Below, in pieces: positions 1-5,106 of a stretch of DNA of 5,612 nt (its first letter is position 1; each line of letters starts with the position of its first letter). The DNA comes from an uncultured Lachnospiraceae bacterium (lineage in GTDB: Bacteria > Bacillota_A > Clostridia > Lachnospirales > Lachnospiraceae). A program made the position numbers and the translations under genes. The stretch covers positions 1-5,612 of the forward strand of contig CAJUGZ010000280.1 of assembly GCA_910585855.1 (NCBI GenBank), written 5' to 3'. A model generated the notes under the pieces. It was given only the letters and a program-made list of their open reading frames with translations, did not search any database and had not been told where the DNA came from.

Positions 1-1
1 T

Positions 2-178
2 GGTATTGGCACGAATGAGGGGCAGGGTATCGGGGATTTTAGAAGGCAACCAGTAGTCAATCCGGCAGAGCATGTGGCAGCTGGAGAGTTTGAAACACAG
101 CAGGGTGACAGTGTGGAGGAGATTGGGGCAGAGGAAGGTCTGCCGGAGGAAGCTCTTTTTTATCTGTCAAATCTTTAG
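2..178 (+). CDS. C-terminal end of an unrecognised acidic protein (partial at left edge)
   Basis: An open frame enters from the left edge in frame 2 and gives 58 residues before TAG at 176-178. The tail is glycine-rich at first (GIGTNEGQGIGDF) and then strongly acidic, with many Glu, ending EEALFYLSNL. Its composition looks like a real protein C-terminus, unlike the overlapping frame starting at 72, which is rich in Trp, Arg and Cys. No domain or family is recognisable in so short a piece, and there is no membrane segment. The nearest plausible terminator is the hairpin at 438-465. Because the DNA downstream looks like an ICE mobilisation region, this could be the end of an ICE gene, but that is inference from position only. 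The reading frame is moderately sure; the function is unknown. Confidence 0.5.
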   Translation, partial: GIGTNEGQGIGDFRRQPVVNPAEHVAAGEFETQQGDSVEEIGAEEGLPEEALFYLSNL

Positions 179-273
179 TAAAAAGTGGATGGCAATGTGT
201 CTTGCAGATTGGAATAATGGTAGGAGCGAATATCAAAGCAGGGCAATAGGGAGATAACCTTTATTTTTTTGTC

Positions 274-306
274 GCACAGTATGTTAGACAGTGTTGCACA
301 GTATGT
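274..306 (+). repeat. 11-bp direct repeat GCACAGTATGT, 22-bp period
   Basis: GCACAGTATGT occurs at 274-284 and again at 296-306, so the copies are spaced exactly 22 bp start to start. The 11 bp between them (TAGACAGTGTT) is a degenerate third copy sharing ACAGT and the final GT-like end. Spacing in steps of about one helical turn puts the boxes on one face of the DNA, as in protein-binding sites or iterons. The partner protein is not known. Confidence 0.5.
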
Positions 307-437
307 AATACAACAGGAAAGAGCTTGCATTTGTGTATAACAAATTGTGAAACAAGACGGTGATGTGTTGAACAGATGTAGCCGGCATTTTTGCAGGAAT
401 TGTGATTTATATTTCCAGCATATTCAATAGGAGCAGG

Positions 438-465
438 TCGGCTGCTCTGCAGCCGAGTGATTTTT
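438..465 (+). terminator. Intrinsic terminator
   Basis: A perfect 8-bp GC-rich stem, TCGGCTGC (438-445) and GCAGCCGA (449-456), closes a TCT triloop. It is followed after GTGA by a TTTTTC tract (461-466). This fits a rho-independent terminator for + strand transcription, presumably from the gene ending at 178 or a transcript through the intergenic region. The four bases between stem and T tract are a little long, and the tract is short, so efficiency is uncertain. Confidence 0.6.
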
Positions 466-493
466 CTTCGGAATGGACAGGCAGAAAACAATC

Positions 494-506
494 CTCTGAA
501 ACAGAG
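494..506. repeat. Small hairpin CTCTG-AAA-CAGAG
   Basis: Perfect 5-bp stem with an AAA loop. The same CTCT...AGAG motif recurs at the tip of the large inverted repeat (614-624). The flanking bases GCTTTCCGCC and ACCCCT are also repeated there, so this hairpin is part of a repeated, rearranged unit rather than an isolated stem. Confidence 0.45.
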
Positions 507-530
507 CATTGCTTTCCGCCACCCAACCCC

Positions 531-695
531 TGCGAAAAATCACAAAACCACTATCATCCCCCTTGGAGGTTTCTGAAGATTTTTTCGGGGAGGCAGATGC
601 GGAAAAAGCAACGCTCTTTCAGAGGCTGCTTTCCCCGCATCCACACCCCTCAAAAACCACTGGAATCGTGGCGGGGATGATAGGCAAGTTTCGCA
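531..695. repeat. Large imperfect inverted repeat (about 165 bp)
   Basis: The two halves pair over most of their length with internal loops. TGCGAAA (531-537) pairs with TTTCGCA (689-695). CTATCATCCCC (551-561) pairs perfectly with GGGGATGATAG (673-683). GATGCGGAAAAAGCA (596-610) pairs with TGCTTTCCCCGCATC (627-641) at 13 of 15 positions. The tip is CTCT-TTC-AGAG (614-624). Weaker T/A and G/C blocks (about 580-593 with 642-656) lie between. Such long interrupted hairpins are known as single-strand origins, oriT structures, small non-autonomous transposons or structured RNAs. The sequence alone does not decide between these. Confidence 0.6.
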
Positions 696-751
696 AAACG
701 GCATGCCATTTTGCACCGGATGCACCCTGTCCGGGCACATCCTAAACTTGC
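684..751. repeat. 8-bp stem enclosing two hairpins (branched structure)
   Basis: GCAAGTTT (684-691) is complementary to AAACTTGC (744-751). Between them lie two further hairpins. The first is GCAAAA (693-698) with TTTTGC (709-714) around the palindrome GGCATGCC (700-707). The second is CCGGA (716-720) with TCCGG (730-734). Together they form a potential multi-way junction. The 684-695 strand is shared with the large inverted repeat at 531-695, so the two folds compete. Confidence 0.45.
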
Positions 752-770
752 AAGGGAGTTCCACTCCCTT
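752..770. repeat. Perfect hairpin AAGGGAG-TTCCA-CTCCCTT
   Basis: Perfect 7-bp stem with a 5-base loop, directly abutting the branched structure at 684-751. No T tract follows, so it does not look like a terminator. I have an impression that similar hairpins occur near mobilisation genes of Gram-positive ICEs, but this is not verified. Confidence 0.5.
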
Positions 771-795
771 TGAACCCTTGGCTGGCTCTCCGAAA

Positions 796-830
796 GAGGA
801 AACTGCGAAACGTCCGCTGGAAGTTTCTTC
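796..830. repeat. Nested inverted repeat
   Basis: GAGGAAACT (796-804) pairs with AGTTTCTTC (822-830) over nine positions including one G-T pair. Inside, GCG (805-807) can pair with CGC (815-817). It is one member of the hairpin chain upstream of the MobC-like start. Confidence 0.4.
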
Positions 831-860
831 GTTCCATTTTCGAATTCGCCGGGGAATGTA

Positions 861-885
861 CTTACCGCATTTTGATTTGCGTAAG
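861..885. promoter_or_regulatory. Possible oriT-type hairpin
   Basis: CTTACCGCA (861-869) pairs with TGCGTAAG (878-885) with a single bulged C, giving eight base pairs around the loop TTTTGATT. Imperfect inverted repeats of this size, upstream of mobC and relaxase genes, are the usual recognition element of a relaxase. It lies about 340 bp before the MobC-like start codon. No nic sequence of a known family was recognised, so assignment as oriT is inference. Confidence 0.3.
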
Positions 886-1214
886 CAGATGTTTCAGGGA
901 GGCATTGAGTAAATTATGCGGTTTATGCCGCTTGCGAATCATTTCGGGGATTATGCAGACAGCCTTTTTGCAAGTTTCTTTAGCAGGGAGAAAATTTGTT
1001 AAACACATGCCGGATTTTTGGAAGAATCATTGTTGGGTTTTGGCCGTTTGAAATTTTGTTTGTGGTTAATGTACTTGCGGTGATATTGCAGGGCATCCGG
1101 CAGGAAGTAACACTTGGTTGATATTTTGAACAAAGATAAATGGTTTTGGCAGGAGTTAAGAAATTGTATCCGCAGTTTTTTATCGCCTTATGCAAAAAAT
1201 TATTTGGAGAGGAA

Positions 1215-1221
1215 GGGGAGG
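1215..1221 (+). promoter_or_regulatory. Strong ribosome binding site GGGGAGG
   Basis: GGGGAGG lies six bases before ATG 1228. This is why 1228 is preferred over the upstream in-frame TTG at 1114, which has no such site. Confidence 0.75.
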
Positions 1222-1227
1222 ATTTTT

Positions 1228-1272
1228 ATGCGTAGAAGAAATAAAAATGTATCGGTGCGTATGACAGAAGAG
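1228..1272 (+). pseudogene. MobC-like N-terminal remnant (first 15 codons)
   Basis: The first 15 residues, MRRRNKNVSVRMTEE, match the form of the start of ribbon-helix-helix MobC relaxosome proteins of Gram-positive ICEs: a basic tip, then a V-x-V-R-M-T-E-E strand. MobC normally continues with a helix of the EEY... type, but here the frame passes directly into ATPase sequence (KKACRISFSKGINII). The strong ribosome binding site and the hairpin-rich DNA upstream fit a mobC leader. The alternative is that this is simply the natural first beta strand of the ATPase and the resemblance is chance. Family recognition is from memory, not a search. Confidence 0.45.
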
Positions 1273-2244
1273 AAAAAGGCATGTAGAATATCATTTTCTA
1301 AAGGGATTAATATTATTTCAACCAGACAGGAGGATGGCACCGATAGGGGAAAGTCTGTAATTATGAGAAGTATTTATTATACATTGGGAGCAGAGGCTTT
1401 TTTTGATAAAAATTTTAGTAAACATACAAAGGTTTTTGTTTTAAAAATCTGTATAAATGATAACAATTATTTTATTTATCGTGCAGGAAGTTTGTACAAA
1501 TTTTTTGATGATGACAAGAAACTGATTTTTACAACAATAAAGTCGAAAGAACTTGCAGAAAAGTTGGCAGAATACACTGGGTTTGCAGTTCAGTTGCCGG
1601 ATAGACAAGAAAACAAACTAGAGATAACTCCGCCTGTATTTAACTATTTGTTATTTTTTTTGGATCAAGACCATTATGATTGTAGTAAATTTACATCTTT
1701 TGATAAACTGGGGCAATATGATAAAATTAAAGAAAATATTTTATATTATCATCTTGGAGTGTATAATGAAGAATATTATGAATTAATTAAGAGGAGAGAA
1801 GGAATTGATTCTGAAATTTTCTCTTTTAAAAAGCGTAATACACTGCTTGAAGAAATGCAAAATGATATAGAGGATAGAATGGAAGACGGATGTATTTCTC
1901 TGGATGAAGTATCTTTGCATAATGAGATGCAATTGAAAAAAGAAGAGTATGAGGAAATACTGATGAAACTTAAGAAAAGCAAAAATAATTTGTTAAATTT
2001 GAGAAATGACTTGATTGACATGGAAACCATATTTGAACAAATCGAATCCGAAGAAAGTAATACAAATAATAAATTAAAAAAGTTAAATAAGCATATATGT
2101 CCTGAGTGTGGTTCACCTATTGAAGCAACAATAAGGCAAAAAAGCAAGAAATTGGTGTTGAAAGAAGACTTAATAAGTGTAAAAAACCAGCTTCAGGTAC
2201 ATATTGCAGAGGCTAGGTTGTTAATAGAAAAAGAAGAAGAATAA
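1228..2244 (+). CDS. SMC/Rad50-like ATPase, N-terminal part (gene interrupted by stop)
   Basis: 338 residues with the N-terminal half of a Rad50/SMC-type ATPase. Residues 21-31 (ISFSKGINIIS) form the beta strand before a Walker A-like loop DGTDRGKS at 36-43, followed by VIMRSIYYTLGAE. The canonical first Gly is Asp, though GKS is intact. Residues 130-180 are conserved-looking globular sequence (PPVFNYLLFFLDQDHY). About 185-285 is a coiled coil, then comes a zinc-hook-like CPECG at 291-295, and the returning coil starts. TAA at 2242-2244 (codon 339) ends it, but the frame continues in phase to 2910 with the missing C-terminal lobe. Without that lobe there is no Walker B, so this half cannot be a complete ATPase. 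Similar ATPases occur in bacterial defence loci such as ABC-three-component-like systems; assignment to one system is not certain. Its start appears fused to a MobC leader. Confidence 0.75.
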   Translation: MRRRNKNVSVRMTEEKKACRISFSKGINIISTRQEDGTDRGKSVIMRSIYYTLGAEAFFDKNFSKHTKVFVLKICINDNNYFIYRAGSLYKFFDDDKKLIFTTIKSKELAEKLAEYTGFAVQLPDRQENKLEITPPVFNYLLFFLDQDHYDCSKFTSFDKLGQYDKIKENILYYHLGVYNEEYYELIKRREGIDSEIFSFKKRNTLLEEMQNDIEDRMEDGCISLDEVSLHNEMQLKKEEYEEILMKLKKSKNNLLNLRNDLIDMETIFEQIESEESNTNNKLKKLNKHICPECGSPIEATIRQKSKKLVLKEDLISVKNQLQVHIAEARLLIEKEEE

Positions 2245-2250
2245 TATAAG

Positions 2251-2910
2251 ATGCTTTTGAGAAAGATGGAAGAGTACCAAGAAGCAATGAATATAAATAA
2301 CAAACAAATTGATGATGCTTTACGGTATAAGGGTTTTTGTGAAATTAGAGATAGTGTTATAAAGGAATTGGCTGAAAATGGAGTGGTTATCCAGAAAAAA
2401 GAACTTGAATTAAAAGAGATTAAAAAAGAAATAAAACAATATAGCCAGAAGAAAAAAGTTGTTAATGACCACTATAAGGCATGGCTTTCTGAAGATGTTG
2501 CTAAATTTGGAATGAATGAAATTGATATGGATAAAATCAAAAGTGTTATGAATGAATTTAAAGCAAGTGGAAGTAATAAGAATATAGCCACTGTTATATG
2601 GTATTTATTGTTAATTAGACTTAGAAGTAAATTTAATCCCGATGCAATAAAATATCCCATTGTTTTTGATAGTTTAAATAACACAGAAACTGATGATGAA
2701 AAAAGAGATGCTTTAATTCAGTATGTTTTGGACAAAACAAAAAATGAACCACAGGCAATCTATACATTTATTGGATTTGATAAAGAAAAATTTAATGAAG
2801 ATGGTACACTAAATATAATTGAATTAGAGAATGAGAAATATGAATTATTAAAACACGAAACATATTTAGAATATAGTAGATTGCTAGATGAATTATGCGA
2901 TGCGAATTAG
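2251..2910 (+). CDS. SMC/Rad50-like ATPase, C-terminal part (gene interrupted by stop)
   Basis: 219 residues in the same frame as the preceding piece, beginning two codons after its TAA. Residues 1-75 are the returning coiled coil. SGSNK at 106-110 sits where the ABC signature is expected, followed by the helix NIATVIWYLLLIRLR. KYPIVFDSLNN at 134-144 is the Walker B strand with Asp140, followed by an acidic TETDDEKR stretch. From memory, relatives usually have DSPNN here, so Leu142 may be a substitution. AIYTFIGFD near 169-177 looks like the strand after Walker B. ATG 2251 has only a purine-rich AAGAAGAAG as a weak binding site, so expression would need reinitiation or stop read-through. The two halves together would be about 560 residues. 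The stop may be recent, since both sides remain fully open; a sequencing error is also possible. Confidence 0.75.
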   Translation: MLLRKMEEYQEAMNINNKQIDDALRYKGFCEIRDSVIKELAENGVVIQKKELELKEIKKEIKQYSQKKKVVNDHYKAWLSEDVAKFGMNEIDMDKIKSVMNEFKASGSNKNIATVIWYLLLIRLRSKFNPDAIKYPIVFDSLNNTETDDEKRDALIQYVLDKTKNEPQAIYTFIGFDKEKFNEDGTLNIIELENEKYELLKHETYLEYSRLLDELCDAN

Positions 2911-2977
2911 TGGATTGCTGAGAAGTAATGGATTAGTAAGAAAGTGAGAGACAAGGTTGAAAAAGGATATATACATA

Positions 2978-3487
2978 ATGGGGGAATCGGTTATTATAAA
3001 ATCTGTGACAGAAAAAGAAATAGATGATTATCTGTATATTAAAAGGTTTGCTACAATGATTGCACCGGAATTTGACAGATTAGATGGATTTTGGGAATAT
3101 ATGAAACCATCTTATATAGAGGATCTTCGTGGTTCGGATATCATTTGTCTGATTTACAACATAAAATCAAATAAGGCGATTGGGTATATTTCCTTTGAGA
3201 TGAAGGATTGGAATCATCCGAAGGTAGGAATTGGAATTTTGGAAGAAGAACGAAAAAGGGGATATGCTTCTGAGGCTGCTGTTCTTTTGATAAATAAGGC
3301 ATTTGAAGATGAAGAAATAGAGTACATAGAATGGATGACCACAGAGGGAAATGAGGCAAGTAATAGAATTGCTCAGAAGCTTGGTGGAAAAATTATTGGA
3401 AAAGAACCGATTATTCCAGAGGATGTTATGGAACGTAGGGGAGAGAAAATTCCTTGTTATGTTGTATATGGGATATATAGAAAATAG
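2978..3487 (+). CDS. GNAT family N-acetyltransferase (first of three)
   Basis: 169 residues. Members transfer an acetyl group from acetyl-CoA to an amine; this one resembles the RimJ/RimL-type (Acetyltransf_3) group, cytoplasmic, substrate unknown. The core strand AIGYISFEM (67-75) leads to motif A, VGIGILEEERKRGYASEA (83-100), with the pyrophosphate loop R92-x-x-G95-x-A97. Motif B follows as EWMTTEGNEASNRIAQKLGG (118-137), with Asn125 and Ser128. Start ATG 2978 was chosen over the in-frame TTG at 2957 because AAAAAGG (2960-2966) lies 11 bases before it. The same AAAAAGGA...ACATAATGG leader precedes the third acetyltransferase. It follows the ATPase after 67 bases with no terminator and probably shares its transcript. 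Confidence 0.88.
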   Translation: MGESVIIKSVTEKEIDDYLYIKRFATMIAPEFDRLDGFWEYMKPSYIEDLRGSDIICLIYNIKSNKAIGYISFEMKDWNHPKVGIGILEEERKRGYASEAAVLLINKAFEDEEIEYIEWMTTEGNEASNRIAQKLGGKIIGKEPIIPEDVMERRGEKIPCYVVYGIYRK

Positions 3488-3490
3488 GGG

Positions 3491-3643
3491 ATGGTATGTA
3501 GTTTTTGTCAAAGTATTACCATGGAGTCGGCAAGTTTTAAATATGATAAGACAGAGAGTTGCCGTAATGGATATGCGGAAATTGAAAGCCTTTATTTATG
3601 GAACAAAAGGTTTGGCTTAAAGATGGGAGCGTGGATGGAGTGA
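3491..3643 (+). CDS. Small hypothetical ORF, 50 residues
   Basis: ATG 3491 opens three bases after the first acetyltransferase stop and is in the same frame as it. It encodes 50 residues with C-S-F-C near the start (residues 3-6), then a Lys/Glu/Tyr-rich stretch (NGYAEIESLYLWNKRFG). Codon choice resembles the neighbours. Its TGA (3641-3643) overlaps GTG 3640 as GTGA, a typical translational-coupling overlap, which argues that it is translated. Against this, no spaced ribosome binding site precedes ATG 3491 or the internal ATG 3521. I do not recognise the family. It could also be the remains of a longer N-terminus of the next gene, joined by a frameshift. Confidence 0.4.
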   Translation: MVCSFCQSITMESASFKYDKTESCRNGYAEIESLYLWNKRFGLKMGAWME

Positions 3644-4221
3644 TAGATCGGAAGATTTTTGCTATAAATGAAGATTTTATCATATGCAATATATCAGATG
3701 AAGACAGAAGTGATTATGTAGAATTGCATAGGCAACTAAAAGGAGAAGATTCTCTATATTTAAATCCGAGATCAAAAGACATGATGTGGGAACAGACATT
3801 AAGTAATGCGGACAGTGTTTTTTCGGTATTTACGGCAAAATGGGAATACTGCGGGAGTATAGAGATGCAAAACTACGATAGCAATACACCGGAAATAGGG
3901 ATAGATTTATTGGAGAATAAAAGAAATCAAGGCATTGCATCAAAGACTATCCGGTTGTTTGCTAAAAAAGTGTTTGAGACTAGGCAAGTTGATTATTTTT
4001 TGATTCGTATTTCATCAAGAAATCTGCATAGTAAGCATGTGTTTGAGAAGATGGGTGCTGTTAAAATTGGAGAAGAGAAAACATATTTTTCGAGGCTGAT
4101 AGAAGGATTTGGAGAAACAGTAGAGAGCGTGGGAAATTTAGAGAAATTTAGGCATTTGCTTGGGGAAAGTGATGGTGAAATGGTATATAGTTACAGACTG
4201 AATACTGATACTTTTCTATAA
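3640..4221 (+). CDS. GNAT family N-acetyltransferase (second of three)
   Basis: 193 residues from GTG 3640. The fold order is that of GNAT enzymes: a variable N-terminal substrate lobe (20-65), a strand CGSIEMQNYD (71-80), motif A EIGIDLLENKRNQGIASKTI (85-104) with the acetyl-CoA loop R95-x-x-G98-x-A100, and motif B near FLIRISSRNLHSKHVFEKMGAV (120-141). A C-terminal extension of some 40 residues follows. GTG 3640 has GGGAG (3625-3629) ten bases upstream and overlaps the preceding small ORF as GTGA. ATG 3598 in the same frame would add 14 residues but has no ribosome binding site. Substrate is unknown; it is clearly divergent from the first copy, so this is not a recent duplication. Confidence 0.85.
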   Translation: MIDRKIFAINEDFIICNISDEDRSDYVELHRQLKGEDSLYLNPRSKDMMWEQTLSNADSVFSVFTAKWEYCGSIEMQNYDSNTPEIGIDLLENKRNQGIASKTIRLFAKKVFETRQVDYFLIRISSRNLHSKHVFEKMGAVKIGEEKTYFSRLIEGFGETVESVGNLEKFRHLLGESDGEMVYSYRLNTDTFL

Positions 4222-4290
4222 GGTGTTAAAATAGCAGGGAATTTATAATATGCGATATTATTGCAACAGCAGACAAAAAGGAAAAACATA

Positions 4291-5106
4291 ATGGATATAA
4301 GATTAAGAGTGATACAGGACAGTATAAAGGATAGAGAAAACCATTTTGCATTACAAAAATCAGTGGCACTTTTTCCAAACAAAATATGGGACAGTGAGGA
4401 GATTTGGGAGAAAATATCATGGCAGGAACAGTTTAAAAGCGAAAGCAGAATATGCTATGTAATAGAAACGGTGCCGGAATTTGCATATTGCGGTGAATGT
4501 GCAGTAAAAAACATATCTTCTGAGATACCTGAATTGGAAATTGAGCTGATGCCGGAATACCAGCATCAGGGAATAGGGTATAAAGCAATGATTATGATGT
4601 TTGACAAAATGAAAAGAAATTATGGGAAACAGGAATTTCTTGTAAAGGTAGAACCTGATAATTATGCAAGTCAGTTTTTGATGGAGAAGCTTAAAGGAAT
4701 ACCCGCAGGCTTGGTAAAAGATTCTCTTATTTCGGATGAAAGGGTGGAAAAGTTTGTTGAAGTACACAGATATTTATTGGATGAGAGAATGCAAGAAATA
4801 GCAGAACAGTTTGGCATAGAAACTAATTTACTGCTTACACATTTGTTAGTGTATAAATTTAATTTGAATAAGATGCGGACGAATCCTGTAAGTGAGGTTA
4901 ACACAACAAACAAGAGAAAGCATATTGAATGTCCGAGAAATCTTTCCAAAGAAAAATTAAAAGATAGTATGCTGGAAATGGAAGAGGGGTTGGAGGAAAT
5001 AAAAAAATCTATGGATTCAAATGGTAAACTTAATGACAAAATTGCGGCTATGGAAGCAAGAATTTTGGATAAAGTAGCACTAATGGAAACAATGATTTCA
5101 AATTGA
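4291..5106 (+). CDS. GNAT family N-acetyltransferase with long C-terminal coiled coil (third of three)
   Basis: 271 residues from ATG 4291, supported by AAAAAGG nine bases upstream; the in-frame TTG 4261 has no such site. The acetyltransferase part is residues 1-140: the strand AYCGECAVKN (65-74), then ELEIELMPEYQHQGIGYKAM (81-100), with a classical acetyl-CoA loop Q91-x-x-G94-x-G96, then motif B around VKVEPDNYASQFLMEKL (118-134). GNAT domains usually end near here. This protein continues for 130 residues: a helical part (160-195), a basic linker and a probable coiled coil (218-268) rich in Glu, Lys and Met. The extension may mediate oligomerisation or partner binding; that is inference. It lies 69 bases after the second acetyltransferase with no terminator between. 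Confidence 0.85.
   Translation: MDIRLRVIQDSIKDRENHFALQKSVALFPNKIWDSEEIWEKISWQEQFKSESRICYVIETVPEFAYCGECAVKNISSEIPELEIELMPEYQHQGIGYKAMIMMFDKMKRNYGKQEFLVKVEPDNYASQFLMEKLKGIPAGLVKDSLISDERVEKFVEVHRYLLDERMQEIAEQFGIETNLLLTHLLVYKFNLNKMRTNPVSEVNTTNKRKHIECPRNLSKEKLKDSMLEMEEGLEEIKKSMDSNGKLNDKIAAMEARILDKVALMETMISN

Larger units (their letters stand above)
179..1227. other. Long gene-poor region rich in inverted repeats
   Basis: No frame here has a convincing gene. The open frames present are short, lack good ribosome binding sites and translate to low-plausibility protein (frames around 402-680, 509-745 and 770-1051). Instead the stretch holds an 11-bp direct repeat (274-306), a terminator (438-465) and a chain of hairpins to 885. 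G+C is clearly higher at 500-900 than in the genes downstream (33/60 at 721-780). From 890 to 1227 I see only scattered motifs and the ribosome binding site of the next gene. Position just ahead of a MobC-like start suggests an ICE oriT/relaxosome control region. That is inference; a structured RNA is the main alternative. Confidence 0.55.

Noticed and set aside
72..257. Open frame of 61 residues on the + strand
   Set aside because: It overlaps the better partial frame ending at 178, has no ribosome binding site and an implausible Trp/Arg/Cys-rich composition.
258..273. Terminator at the T-rich tract near 264-270
   Set aside because: Only a 3-bp stem precedes the T run; the hairpin at 438-465 is far better.
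531..695. Retron msr-msd or group II intron RNA
   Set aside because: No reverse transcriptase gene nearby and no recognisable intron domain V or boundary motifs.
402..1051. Several overlapping + and - strand frames (402-680, 509-745, 540-764, 703-912, 770-1051)
   Set aside because: They run through inverted repeats, lack ribosome binding sites and give low-complexity or odd protein; explained by the GC-richer structured DNA.
1118..1140. Promoter-like TTGATA ... GATAAA before the ATPase
   Set aside because: Spacing is only 11 bases and the -10 match is poor.
1114..1227. Upstream TTG start for the ATPase, adding 38 residues
   Set aside because: No ribosome binding site at 1114, while GGGGAGG is ideally placed before ATG 1228.
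1776..2147. Minus-strand frame of 123 residues
   Set aside because: Shadow of the ATPase coiled-coil region; Ser/Phe/Leu-rich composition typical of antisense of Lys/Glu-rich coding DNA.
2957..2977. TTG start for the first acetyltransferase
   Set aside because: ATG 2978 has AAAAAGG upstream and the same leader form as the third acetyltransferase; the TTG remains a minor possibility.
3598..3639. ATG start for the second acetyltransferase
   Set aside because: No ribosome binding site; GTG 3640 has GGGAG at ten bases and a GTGA overlap. Not fully excluded.
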